The notes beneath the pieces were generated by a model. It was not told where the DNA came from. It did no database searches and was given only the letters and a program-made list of their open reading frames with translations. Positions 26,479-34,491 of a stretch of 46,901 bases of DNA are shown here, piece after piece. Source of the DNA: Salinisphaeraceae bacterium (lineage in GTDB: Bacteria > Pseudomonadota > Gammaproteobacteria > Nevskiales > Salinisphaeraceae); contig NYTH01000019.1 of assembly GCA_002683405.1 (NCBI GenBank), positions 1-46,901 on the forward strand. The letters are read 5' to 3'. Numbering within the stretch: position 1 is the first letter of the stretch; each line of letters opens with the position of its first letter. Made by a program: the position numbers and the translations under genes.

Positions 26479-27446
26479 CGCCCGGCCTCCCACTGCTTGT
26501 AGGCCTCGAGCATCATGTCGGTATCGCTATGCTGCGGCCTCCAGTCGAGCTGTTCACGGGTGGCCCGGGTGCTGATGACGTAATCGGTGTCGGCAATCTC
26601 GAACTGCTCGGGGACCAGCAGTGGCAGGTTGATCCGGTCCAGAAAACGCAGCACGATTTTCAGGATGATCGCCGGTGTCGGCACCAGCAGCGACTTCGAG
26701 CCCGCGTGGCTGATGATGGTCTTGAGCAGATCGCGCACGGTCGGTGGATCATCCGAGCCCAGGTTGAACTCACCGTTCACCACGCCCTTGCGGGCGGAGG
26801 CCACGGCCGCGCTGGCACAGTCGTATACCGAAATCATCTGGTAGCGGTTACGGCCATTGCCGATCATGGGCACAGGCAGACTCAGGCGAATGAGCTTGAA
26901 CAGACTGCCCAGAATGCCCACGCGCCCCGGCCCGACGATGATGCGCGGCCTGAAAATCGACACTTTCAGTCCGCTCTGGCGCTTGTCGATACAGTAATCC
27001 TCCAGCGCGCGCTTGGCGTCGGAATACTCTCCGATGGGCACCCGCGGATGGTCATTATCCAGCGGTCTGGGGCGCTGGGCGTGGCCATACACCATGTCGG
27101 TGCTGAACTGAATGAGCTGCCGGCAGCCTACCTGCTCCATGTACTCGATGATGTATACGCCGCCGTGATAGTCCACCGAGAAGAAGTGCTCGTGACGATC
27201 CGCCCGCTTGACGATCGGATGGAGCATGGTGGCCGCGAGGTTGTAGACGATATCGTCCGGCGCCAGGTCCACCTTCGCGATCTGCGCTCGGTCGGTGATG
27301 TCGCAGTATTGGTGCGCCGCCTGGTCGTAGATCGGCAAATCGCTCCTGGCAATATCGCAAATGAGCACCTGCTCTCCGGATTCGAGCAGCATTTCGGCCG
27401 TGTGGCGGCCCACGAACCCGTCGCCGCCAAAAATGACGTGTTTCAT
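26475..27446 (-). CDS. NAD-dependent epimerase/dehydratase (extended SDR)
   Basis: The 323-residue protein starts with the Rossmann motif VIFGGDGFVGRHTAE. It has DDIVYNLAATM, QFSTDMVYGH around the active-site Ser/Thr, and RPRIIVGPGRVG. Where most family members have YxxxK there is GEYSDAKRALEDY, in which Tyr and Lys keep the spacing. It belongs to nucleotide-sugar or polyprenyl-sugar epimerase relatives; the substrate is unknown. The downstream SMR-type gene is actually upstream in transcription, with three bases between them, so they form one unit. The stop codon TAG lies in the CTAG target site at the right edge of the MITE-like element. Because CTAG is the duplicated target, the stop probably existed before insertion. 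Confidence 0.87.
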   Translation of the reverse strand: MKHVIFGGDGFVGRHTAEMLLESGEQVLICDIARSDLPIYDQAAHQYCDITDRAQIAKVDLAPDDIVYNLAATMLHPIVKRADRHEHFFSVDYHGGVYIIEYMEQVGCRQLIQFSTDMVYGHAQRPRPLDNDHPRVPIGEYSDAKRALEDYCIDKRQSGLKVSIFRPRIIVGPGRVGILGSLFKLIRLSLPVPMIGNGRNRYQMISVYDCASAAVASARKGVVNGEFNLGSDDPPTVRDLLKTIISHAGSKSLLVPTPAIILKIVLRFLDRINLPLLVPEQFEIADTDYVISTRATREQLDWRPQHSDTDMMLEAYKQWEAGR

Positions 27447-27449
27447 GAT

Positions 27450-27818
27450 TTAGCTTCGTCCTACAAAGAATGTGCCGACACAGATAAGCGCGACACCCAG
27501 AATACGGGATGCGTTGACCATTTCCCCGAACCAGAGCGCGCCGGCGAACAGCACGATGACGTAGGAAATGGACAGGAAGGGATAGGCAAAACTCAGTTCC
27601 ACCCGCGACAGCACCAGAAGATGCAGCGCCATGCTCGAGACCATGACCATGAGGCCGAGTATGACGAACGGGTTGAGCGCGATGGCCGGCGCCATGCGCA
27701 GCAGGCTGTCACCCGCAAAATCAAAGCGTCCTATATTGATCATGCCCTGCTTCAGCAAAAGCTGAGACAACGCATTGGTGGTCACCACCACCAGAATAAG
27801 CGGTATGTACTTGTCCAT
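27450..27818 (-). CDS. SMR/EamA-like four-helix membrane transporter
   Basis: This 122-residue protein has four hydrophobic helices (PLILVVVTTNALSQLLLKQG, ALNPFVILGLMVMVSSMALH, LSFAYPFLSISYVIVLFAGA, ILGVALICVGTFFVG), the size and layout of small multidrug resistance proteins. The pattern LSRVELSFAYPF resembles ArnE/ArnF, the subunits thought to flip undecaprenyl-phospho-aminoarabinose, more than drug exporters of the EmrE type. GGGGA precedes the ATG. It is cotranscribed with the epimerase and divergent from the HAD-UbiA operon. It could therefore move a polyprenyl-phospho-sugar across the inner membrane. That function is inferred from context only. Confidence 0.8.
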   Translation of the reverse strand: MDKYIPLILVVVTTNALSQLLLKQGMINIGRFDFAGDSLLRMAPAIALNPFVILGLMVMVSSMALHLLVLSRVELSFAYPFLSISYVIVLFAGALWFGEMVNASRILGVALICVGTFFVGRS

Positions 27819-28245
27819 TGATTCCCCAAGCTGTTATTCCGGGCCCACAGGCCGGTCGGTCACCCCGTTCCGGCAGAACGGACCACCCAATGGGCGCCGC
27901 AACCTGCCGGAAGCGCTGCGCGGTTATCGCGCCAAGCCGGCGTATTATTGCAGGATTCGCGCTGCCCATAGTTTGCCCAAGCAACGCCAATGCCAGGCTT
28001 CGCCCCACGGCCGGACTGCGGTGTAGACGGTCCCCAAACTACGCAAGACCGCTTGTCCCCTATCCGGGCCTGGGATAATCTCGATTCCGGGGGCACAATT
28101 CTTTGGCGTTGAGCGGCCTGACGCGCGCATGCGTCCGGGCCCACGCGCATGATCGGCCCGACTGCGACTCCTGGGCTTCCGACCGCTTGAATCCAGCCCG
28201 ACCCGATTTCCAACGGCCCAGCATACGGGGGATGGACCGTCGAAC
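27819..28245. promoter_or_regulatory. Divergent intergenic region with a candidate sigma70 promoter
   Basis: These 427 bases separate the SMR/epimerase unit from the HAD-UbiA operon. A possible promoter for the plus-strand operon is TTGTCC at 28053-28058 and GATAAT at 28074-28079, with a 15-bp spacer; the -10 box matches five of six consensus bases. This would leave a 5' leader of about 160 bases. I found no protein-like frame and no clear terminator or operator here. Confidence 0.35.
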
Positions 28246-29667
28246 ATGAGCAGTATCGATCGTCCGCTGTGCGTCGATCTTGACGGCAGCCTGAGCCGAG
28301 TGGACACGCTGCACGAAAGCCTGCTTGGCCTGATCAAGCAGGGCCCGTCGGCCTGGTGGAAGCTGCCCCGGCTGCTGGGTGAGGGCAAGGCCGCTTTCAA
28401 GGCCGGCGTCACCCGACTCGCCCCTGTCCGCGCGCAGACTCTTCCTTTCAACACCGAACTGCTGGCCTGGCTCCAAGACGAAAAACAGCGGGGCCGCCGT
28501 CTGGTACTGGTCACGGCGTCGGACCAAAGCACTGCGGACGCGGTGGCCAATCACCTGCAGCTGTTCGACGAAGTCATGGCCAGCGACGGTCGTATCAACC
28601 TGTCTCGCGAGGCCAAGCGCGACGCCCTGAACGCACGCTTCGGTGCGGGCGGCTATGACTATGTCGGCAACTCCGATCACGACCTGCCCATCTGGCAGGA
28701 CTGCGCCGAGGCTGTTGTCGTCGGGCCGCAGGCCATGCGTCGCCAGGCCGAGGCGGTCAGCCGAGTCGGCCGCCACTTTGCGCCACGCCAGGCCGGTCTG
28801 CGCACGTGGATTCGGGCCATGCGCGTCCATCAGTGGGTCAAGAACCTGCTCATATTCGTCTCGCCGTTGCTGGCACATAACCTCAACGAGCCGGCCATTC
28901 TGCTGGCTACCTGCCTGGCGTTTCTCTCGTTCTGCTTCTGCGCGTCGAGCGTGTACATCACCAACGACCTGCTCGATCTGGAATCGGACCGGCGCCACCC
29001 CAGCAAATGCCGTCGCCCCTTCGCCGCGGGTGTGCTGCCCGCCGACCGGGGGCTGATGCTAGCGGCCGGCCTGCTGGGCCTGTCGCTCCTGCTCGGCGCG
29101 CTTGTCAACACCTACTTCCTGCTGGCCCTGGCGGCTTACTTCGCCTGCACGCTGGCCTATTCGCTCTACCTGAAACGTTTCGCTCTGATCGACGTGATGA
29201 TGCTGGCCGGGCTGTATGCCATGCGAGTAATTGCCGGCAACTGCGCGGCGCTGATCTGGCCGTCCTTCTGGTTGCTGGCGTTTTCGATCTTCCTGTTTCT
29301 CAGCCTGGGCATCGTCAAGCGCTATACCGAACTGCGCGACGTCGTGCTGGCCGGCAAACCGGGGGCGGCCGGTCGCGGCTACTACCCCGAAGACGTGGCC
29401 ACGCTGCAGGGTCTGGGCATGGCTGCCGGCTATGCCGCCGTGGTGGTCATGGCGCTCTACGTCAACAGCACGAAATCGGGCGAGCTGTATGACCGCCCCG
29501 AGGCACTCTGGCTGCTCTGCCCGATCATGCTGTTCTGGATCAGCCGCGTCTGGCTGCTTGCGGGCCGCGGCCACATGCACGAAGACCCGATCGTGTTTGC
29601 GCTGCGTGACCGCATCAGCTGGGCGCTTGTTGTCCTGCTGGGCGCGGGCATGGCGCTATCGATTTGA
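28246..29667 (+). CDS. HAD phosphatase-like/UbiA prenyltransferase fusion (DPPR synthase-like)
   Basis: This 473-residue fusion has an N-terminal HAD domain and a C-terminal UbiA domain. HAD motifs are CVDLDGSLS (Asp11, Asp13), LVTASD, a Lys at about 124 and GNSDHDLP (141-148). The UbiA part, from about 190, has eight or nine helices and NDLLDLESDRRHPSKCRRP at 240-258. That NDxxDxxxD-xxHPxKxxRP pattern is characteristic of decaprenyl-phosphate phosphoribosyltransferase (Rv3806c) and its relatives, which join phosphoribosyl pyrophosphate to polyprenyl phosphate. In mycobacteria a separate phosphatase then removes the 5-phosphate; the fused HAD domain could do that step here (inference). It heads an operon with DprE1- and DprE2-like genes, and its TGA overlaps the next start as TTGA. 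Confidence 0.9.
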   Translation: MSSIDRPLCVDLDGSLSRVDTLHESLLGLIKQGPSAWWKLPRLLGEGKAAFKAGVTRLAPVRAQTLPFNTELLAWLQDEKQRGRRLVLVTASDQSTADAVANHLQLFDEVMASDGRINLSREAKRDALNARFGAGGYDYVGNSDHDLPIWQDCAEAVVVGPQAMRRQAEAVSRVGRHFAPRQAGLRTWIRAMRVHQWVKNLLIFVSPLLAHNLNEPAILLATCLAFLSFCFCASSVYITNDLLDLESDRRHPSKCRRPFAAGVLPADRGLMLAAGLLGLSLLLGALVNTYFLLALAAYFACTLAYSLYLKRFALIDVMMLAGLYAMRVIAGNCAALIWPSFWLLAFSIFLFLSLGIVKRYTELRDVVLAGKPGAAGRGYYPEDVATLQGLGMAAGYAAVVVMALYVNSTKSGELYDRPEALWLLCPIMLFWISRVWLLAGRGHMHEDPIVFALRDRISWALVVLLGAGMALSI

Positions 29668-30980
29668 GCACATCACCCGCCCGAATCGCCGGCAGCGCCT
29701 GGGGACGCTGGCCCCGCTATCGGCACCAGATCGAGCGAGTCCATGCGCGTACGGCCGACCCGGCGCTGACCGCGGCGTCCACCTGGCTGCCCTGGGGCAA
29801 CGGCCGCAGTTACGGTGATTCCTGCCAGAACGACGGCGGCGGCCTGCTCGACACGCGCGGGCTGGACCACTTCATCCGTTTTGACGATCAAACCGGCGTT
29901 CTGGAATGCGAACCCGGCGTCACGCTGGCCGACATCATTACGCTCTGCCTGCCGCGCGGCTGGTTTCTGCCGGTGACGCCGGGCACCAGTTTCGTCACGG
30001 TCGGCGGAGCAATCGCCAATGATGTTCACGGCAAGAATCATCACCGGGCCGGCTCCTTCAACGACCATGTGGACGGCTTCGAACTATGGCGTTCCGACGG
30101 CAGCCGGCGCTGGTGCAGCCCACAGGAAAACAGCGATTGGTTCGCCGCCACCGCCGGCGGCCTGGGCCTGACCGGACTGATTACCCGGGCGCGGCTACGC
30201 CTGCGCCGCGTGCCGGGGCCGGCGCTGGCCGGCCAAAGTCGTCGTTTTGGCGATCTCGCGGAGTTCTTTGCCTTGTCGGCCACCGGCGACCGTGCCTACG
30301 AGTACACGGTAGCGTGGCTGGACTGCGTGGGGCGGCGGCGTGGACGCGGCATCTATATGGCGGCCAACCACGCCCAGGCCGACTGCGCTGCCCCCTCGGG
30401 CCGTCCGCTGAGCATGCCGATTACGCCGCCTGTGTCGCTGGTCAATCCGCTGTCACTGGCGGCCTTCAACCGGCTGTACTACCACCGGCCGTCCGCCGAG
30501 CAGCGCGACGCCGTCTGGCATTACCGGCCCTTCTTCTATCCGCTGGACAGCATTTACAACTGGAACCGCATGTACGGCCCCCGCGGATTCTTTCAGTATC
30601 AGTGCGTTGTGCCGATGGATGGGGCCCGTGACGCGCTGGACGCCCTGCTGGCGCGCATATCACGGGCCCGTGGCGGATCGTTTCTGGCCGTACTCAAGGT
30701 GTTCGGCGACCGGCCGGCGCCGGGTCTGCTGTCCTTTCCTCGGCCCGGCGCCACGCTCGCGCTTGATTTTCCGAACACCGGCGCCGCCGTGCTGGCCCTG
30801 CTCGATGCGCTGGACGACATTGTCCGTGAAGCCGGCGGCGCCGTGTATCCAGCCAAGGATGCGCGCATGCCGGGCGCCGCCTTCAGACAGTATTTTCCTG
30901 CCTGGCAGGCCTTCAGCGACTATATTGATCCGCGTTTTTCCTCGTCATTCTGGCGCCGCGTTATGGATACCGAGACATGA
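29664..30980 (+). CDS. DprE1-like FAD-dependent decaprenylphosphoryl-ribose oxidase
   Basis: The 438-residue flavoprotein of the VAO/GlcD fold should oxidise C2 of polyprenyl-phospho-ribose to the keto intermediate of arabinose formation. The FAD domain shows GNGRSYGDS (45-53), TPGTSFVTVGGAIANDVHGK and NHHRAGSF (125-132), close to mycobacterial DprE1. The catalytic Lys lies in YPAKDAR (Lys398). The segment PGATLALDFP (361-370) aligns with the DprE1 region holding the benzothiazinone-reactive Cys387, here Ala366. Start is TTG 29664, overlapping the previous TGA. Its own TGA overlaps the ATG of the reductase gene, so the three are coupled. Assignment to this family is strong; the exact lipid carrier is unknown. 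Confidence 0.9.
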   Translation: MSTSPARIAGSAWGRWPRYRHQIERVHARTADPALTAASTWLPWGNGRSYGDSCQNDGGGLLDTRGLDHFIRFDDQTGVLECEPGVTLADIITLCLPRGWFLPVTPGTSFVTVGGAIANDVHGKNHHRAGSFNDHVDGFELWRSDGSRRWCSPQENSDWFAATAGGLGLTGLITRARLRLRRVPGPALAGQSRRFGDLAEFFALSATGDRAYEYTVAWLDCVGRRRGRGIYMAANHAQADCAAPSGRPLSMPITPPVSLVNPLSLAAFNRLYYHRPSAEQRDAVWHYRPFFYPLDSIYNWNRMYGPRGFFQYQCVVPMDGARDALDALLARISRARGGSFLAVLKVFGDRPAPGLLSFPRPGATLALDFPNTGAAVLALLDALDDIVREAGGAVYPAKDARMPGAAFRQYFPAWQAFSDYIDPRFSSSFWRRVMDTET

Positions 30981-31717
30981 AGAAAACAGTCATTGTGGGC
31001 GCCACCTCGACGATCGCGGCGTCGCTGGCGCGCGAGTTTGCCGCGCGAGGTTATCCGCTCCTGCTCGCCGGCCGGCGCCGAGCCCAGCTGGACATTCTGG
31101 CCGACGACCTTACGGTGCGCGGCGCCGATCAGGCGGCTGTGCTGGAACTGGACGCCAACGACCCGGACGCCCCGCAGCGCCTGCTGGCCGAGGCCGATGC
31201 CCGGCTGGGCGGCGTGGATATCTGCGTGATCGCCCACGGCACGCTGTCCGATCAAGCGGCCTGCGAACAGTCGGTTGATAAAACGTTGGCCGAAATTCAG
31301 ACGAACATGCTCAGCCAGGTCGCGCTGTGCACGGTCCTGGCCAACCACCTGGAAGCTCAGGGCAGCGGCCACATCGTGGTGCTTTCGTCGGTGGCCGGCG
31401 ACCGCGGCCGACAGTCAAACTACGTGTACGGCAGCGCCAAGGCGGGCATGACGGCCTTTACCAGCGGCCTGCGCCAGCGGCTGCACAAGTCGGGCGTGGC
31501 CGTGATGACCGTAAAGCCCGGCTTCGTCGATAGCGCCATGACCGCGCATATCGAGAACAAGGGCGCGCTCTGGGCGCAGCCCGATGCCGTGGCAAAATCA
31601 ATCATGCGCGGCATGAACCGCGGCGCCCCGGTCGTCTACACGCCCTGGTTCTGGTGGGGCATCATGCAGATCATCAAGAACATCCCCGAGCGAGTATTCC
31701 GCCGGATCAGGCTCTGA
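30977..31717 (+). CDS. DprE2-like short-chain dehydrogenase/reductase
   Basis: This 246-residue classical SDR starts with VIVGATSTIAASLAREFA (a TGxxxGxG-type motif in which the first Gly-rich turn is ATSTIA, as in DprE2). It has CVIAHGTL, the catalytic Ser in VVLSSVAGDRGR and the YGSAK motif (YxxxK), followed by TVKPGFVDS. In the mycobacterial pathway DprE2 reduces the 2-keto intermediate to the arabinofuranose form using NADH or NADPH. The ATG overlaps the oxidase stop by four bases, as dprE1 and dprE2 are neighbours elsewhere. It ends seven bases before the convergent GT2 gene. Confidence 0.9.
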   Translation: MKKTVIVGATSTIAASLAREFAARGYPLLLAGRRRAQLDILADDLTVRGADQAAVLELDANDPDAPQRLLAEADARLGGVDICVIAHGTLSDQAACEQSVDKTLAEIQTNMLSQVALCTVLANHLEAQGSGHIVVLSSVAGDRGRQSNYVYGSAKAGMTAFTSGLRQRLHKSGVAVMTVKPGFVDSAMTAHIENKGALWAQPDAVAKSIMRGMNRGAPVVYTPWFWWGIMQIIKNIPERVFRRIRL

Positions 31718-31723
31718 CGCTTT

Positions 31724-32665
31724 TCATGGCGGCGCCGAGCCGCGGGCGTATTCGTCGTACTGCCAGCCCCAGAATACGGTCAGCTTACCGGCATTGGCGC
31801 AGGCCGCGATCAGCCACTGGGCGCTGCGGTGCCGGCCCAGCACGAGGGTCGGGGGTACGAGCAAGAGCGCCAGCAGCAGCTTGCCGAGCGCGTTGAGAAA
31901 GAAGGTCACCCGGTCCGCCAGCGTCAGCGCGCCGTAACGGCCGCCCAGATGCTTGCGCGCATACTCCTGCCCGCCGCTGAGCGCTCGCTGCATGAGCCAT
32001 TTCAGGCTCAGCCGATCGGGCGCGACCGGCTCCTCGACGACGGCCTCGTCGCACCAGATGATTTTCTCGCCGTTGGCCCGCATCCGCAGCAGCAGGTCGC
32101 CATCTTCGCCCGTGCGCAGCCCGTAGCTGCGATCGAACGGACCGGGCAAGGCCTTGACCGGCTCCGCCCGCAGCAGCACGTTGCCGAATCGCAGGTGATT
32201 GTCGGCTACCGGATTGCCGGTGGCGGTGCGCGGAAAATCGTAGAAATTGCCGGCGCGAATCCAGTCCTGCGCAGTGTCCGGCAGCACCGGCACCACCGGC
32301 CCGAGCACGCCGCCCGCGTCGTACTGCCTGGCGCAGTCGTAAAGCTGCTCCAGCCACCGGGGGCCCGCGCGCTCGTCGTCGTCAATGAAGGCCAGCCACT
32401 CACCGCTGGCCAGATGCACCGATTCGTTGCGCGTGGTGGCGATATTGCGCTCGGCCGCCTGCTTGCCATAGATGATCGACAGCGCCGGGTGTTCTGCCCG
32501 GAATGCCTCGACCACCGGCGCCGCGGTTTCCTGCTCGTCGTTGTCTACCACCACGATCTCGAAGGGCCGAAGCGTTTGCGCGGCAAGATCAAAAAGCAGC
32601 CGCGTCAGCCGCTCGGCGCGGCGACAGGTGGCAATGCAGATACTGATGGCGGGCGTCTGAGTCAT
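31724..32665 (-). CDS. Glycosyltransferase family 2
   Basis: The 313-residue GT-A enzyme begins with ISICIATCRRAERLTRLL and has the nucleotide-sugar motifs EIVVVDNDEQE and AFIDDDERAG (DxD). A large acceptor region has RTGEDGDLLLRMRANG, and a C-terminal hydrophobic helix (FFLNALGKLLLALLLVPPTL) probably anchors it to the inner membrane. ATG 32665 is chosen because the family domain starts within six residues; the longer frame adds an unconserved basic leader. It is convergent with the DprE2-like gene. The sugar specificity cannot be read from sequence. Confidence 0.88.
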   Translation of the reverse strand: MTQTPAISICIATCRRAERLTRLLFDLAAQTLRPFEIVVVDNDEQETAAPVVEAFRAEHPALSIIYGKQAAERNIATTRNESVHLASGEWLAFIDDDERAGPRWLEQLYDCARQYDAGGVLGPVVPVLPDTAQDWIRAGNFYDFPRTATGNPVADNHLRFGNVLLRAEPVKALPGPFDRSYGLRTGEDGDLLLRMRANGEKIIWCDEAVVEEPVAPDRLSLKWLMQRALSGGQEYARKHLGGRYGALTLADRVTFFLNALGKLLLALLLVPPTLVLGRHRSAQWLIAACANAGKLTVFWGWQYDEYARGSAPP

Positions 32666-32879
32666 GCTGGCTTGGTTCCGTGATGAGTTTGATAACGGGC
32701 TTTTCTCAGGCTGGACTCGCGTTGTAGCGCCGGGCTTCGCGGCTGTCCGGGCAGCCAACGCAAGCCGCGCGACTGGCGCTGGCGTTTTCGCCGGCGCGCC
32801 TCCGTAAAACCCCGGACCATCGCGGGCGATCACGTCGCGCCGCCGCACGTTGGCGACAATATTGCTAGCCTTTCGTCAT

Positions 32880-32916
32880 GCGGCCGTAGTTTACAGGCCG
32901 CGCCGAACGGTATGCT
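32880..32916 (+). promoter_or_regulatory. Candidate sigma70 promoter overlapping an inverted repeat
   Basis: TTTACA (32890-32895) and TATGCT (32911-32916) are 15 bp apart and lie about 40 bases before the phosphodiesterase gene. The -35 box sits between GCGGCC (32880-32885) and GGCCGC (32896-32901), an inverted repeat that could be a binding site. The spacer is short, so the call is tentative. Confidence 0.35.
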
Positions 32917-32955
32917 AAGGGCCTACCACGCCTTTTTCACAGGAGCGATTCCGGA

Positions 32956-34485
32956 ATGTCCAATCCTCGCGTTTTATTCATCGGGCTGGATGCCGGCGAG
33001 CGTGATCTTCTGCTCCAGTGGAGCGAAGCCGGCCACCTGCCTCACATCAAGTCCCTGCTCGACCGCGGCCTGCGCGGCGAAGCCGAGGTCATTCCCGGGT
33101 TTGGCAGCGGCGCCATGTGGCCGTCGTTTGCCACGGCGGTCTCGCCGGCCAAGCACGGGCGCTACTTCGGGTTTTCCACGGCCGGGGGCTATTCCACCGC
33201 CAAGCGCGCGCAGGAGATTCGTTCCAAGCCCTTCTGGGAAGTCCTGAGCGAACAGGGCAAGAAAGTGGCGGTCATCAATGTCCCCTACGCCCGACTATCC
33301 GACTCGCTCAACGGCCTGCAGGTGCTTGACTGGGCTATCCATAATCCCGTGGAGTCCCGGCCGGTCAGCCTGCCCGAGCAGCTGGCGGATGAGGTCGTCG
33401 GCAAGTACGGCGACGACCCGGTGGGTCCCTGCGACCGACAGGGCCTGGGCCAGTCGGATTTCCGCATTTTCATCGATCGGCTCTGCGACCGCGTCCAGAG
33501 CAAGACGGACATGGCGCTGGAAATGCTCGACCGCGACCAGTGGGACCTGTTTGCCACCGTATTCGACGAAACCCATTGCGTGGGCCACCAGACCTGGCAC
33601 ATCCATGATCATGCCCATCCCGATCATGATGCCGATACCGCGGCTGCGCTGGGCGACCCCATGCTCAAGGTCTATCAGGCCATCGACGCGGGCATTGGGC
33701 GGCTGCTTGAACAGGCCGGTGACGACACGCAGATCATGCTGGCCAGCATTACCGGCATGGGGGCCAACTACACCGCCAACTGGATTCTCGAGGACATGCT
33801 CCGCAGCTACGAGGGCGAGCCGAAAAGCGCGGGCCTTTCGGCGCTGTCGATGGTGCGCGGCGTCTGGCGCACCCTGCCCGAAGGCCTGCGGCAGAGCATC
33901 AAGCGCGGCACGGGGTCGGCCGCGGAGAAGACGTCCGCCATGGAGCGGCGTCAGCGGGCGGCCTTCACACTCCCGCATAACGACATCAGCGGCGTGGTGC
34001 GAGTCAACCTGAAAGGCCGCGAGCCCGAAGGCGTGATCGAGCCGGAAAACTACCAGAGCTATCTGGACGGTCTGGTGGACTATCTCAAGACCTTCAAAAA
34101 CGCCGAAACCGGCGAGCCGCTCATCAAGCACGTGGTCGAGCCGCGCAAGTTCATGACCGGCAAACACCTGGAAGACATGCCGGACCTGCTGCTCGAATGG
34201 AACCGCTCGGCGCCCATCCGCATCGTGGAATCACCGAAGACCGGCCGGCTGCAGAACAGCTATGAAGGCAATCGGCTGGGCGATCACACGGTACACGGTC
34301 TGCTGGTCATGGCCGGCCAGTCAATGGGCAGCGGGTCGCTCGCCGAGAAGGCGTCGGTCATGGACCTCGCGCCCACGCTGTGCGCCATGCTGGGCGTGGA
34401 CATGCCCGGCGATCTGGACGGCAAGGTCATCGCCGAGGCGGCGACATCGCCGTCGCAGGCCGAAAGCGAGCCCGCCCTGAGCTGA
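32956..34485 (+). CDS. Alkaline-phosphatase superfamily protein (type I phosphodiesterase/nucleotide pyrophosphatase-like)
   Basis: The 509-residue protein resembles the phosphodiesterase branch of the alkaline-phosphatase superfamily. It has an N-terminal metal-site motif (VLFIGLDAGERDLL), the nucleophile region SGAMWPSFATAVSPAKHGRYFGF, a His/Asp-rich central stretch (HIHDHAHPDHDADT), and the C-terminal metal ligand region GDHTVHGLLVMAG. No signal peptide is present, so it is probably cytosolic. AGGAG lies ten bases before the ATG. Relatives occur in polysaccharide loci, where they may hydrolyse or transfer phospho-groups on glycans; the substrate here is unknown. It is convergent with the metallophosphatase gene. 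Confidence 0.83.
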   Translation: MSNPRVLFIGLDAGERDLLLQWSEAGHLPHIKSLLDRGLRGEAEVIPGFGSGAMWPSFATAVSPAKHGRYFGFSTAGGYSTAKRAQEIRSKPFWEVLSEQGKKVAVINVPYARLSDSLNGLQVLDWAIHNPVESRPVSLPEQLADEVVGKYGDDPVGPCDRQGLGQSDFRIFIDRLCDRVQSKTDMALEMLDRDQWDLFATVFDETHCVGHQTWHIHDHAHPDHDADTAAALGDPMLKVYQAIDAGIGRLLEQAGDDTQIMLASITGMGANYTANWILEDMLRSYEGEPKSAGLSALSMVRGVWRTLPEGLRQSIKRGTGSAAEKTSAMERRQRAAFTLPHNDISGVVRVNLKGREPEGVIEPENYQSYLDGLVDYLKTFKNAETGEPLIKHVVEPRKFMTGKHLEDMPDLLLEWNRSAPIRIVESPKTGRLQNSYEGNRLGDHTVHGLLVMAGQSMGSGSLAEKASVMDLAPTLCAMLGVDMPGDLDGKVIAEAATSPSQAESEPALS

Positions 34486-34491
34486 TCGGCC

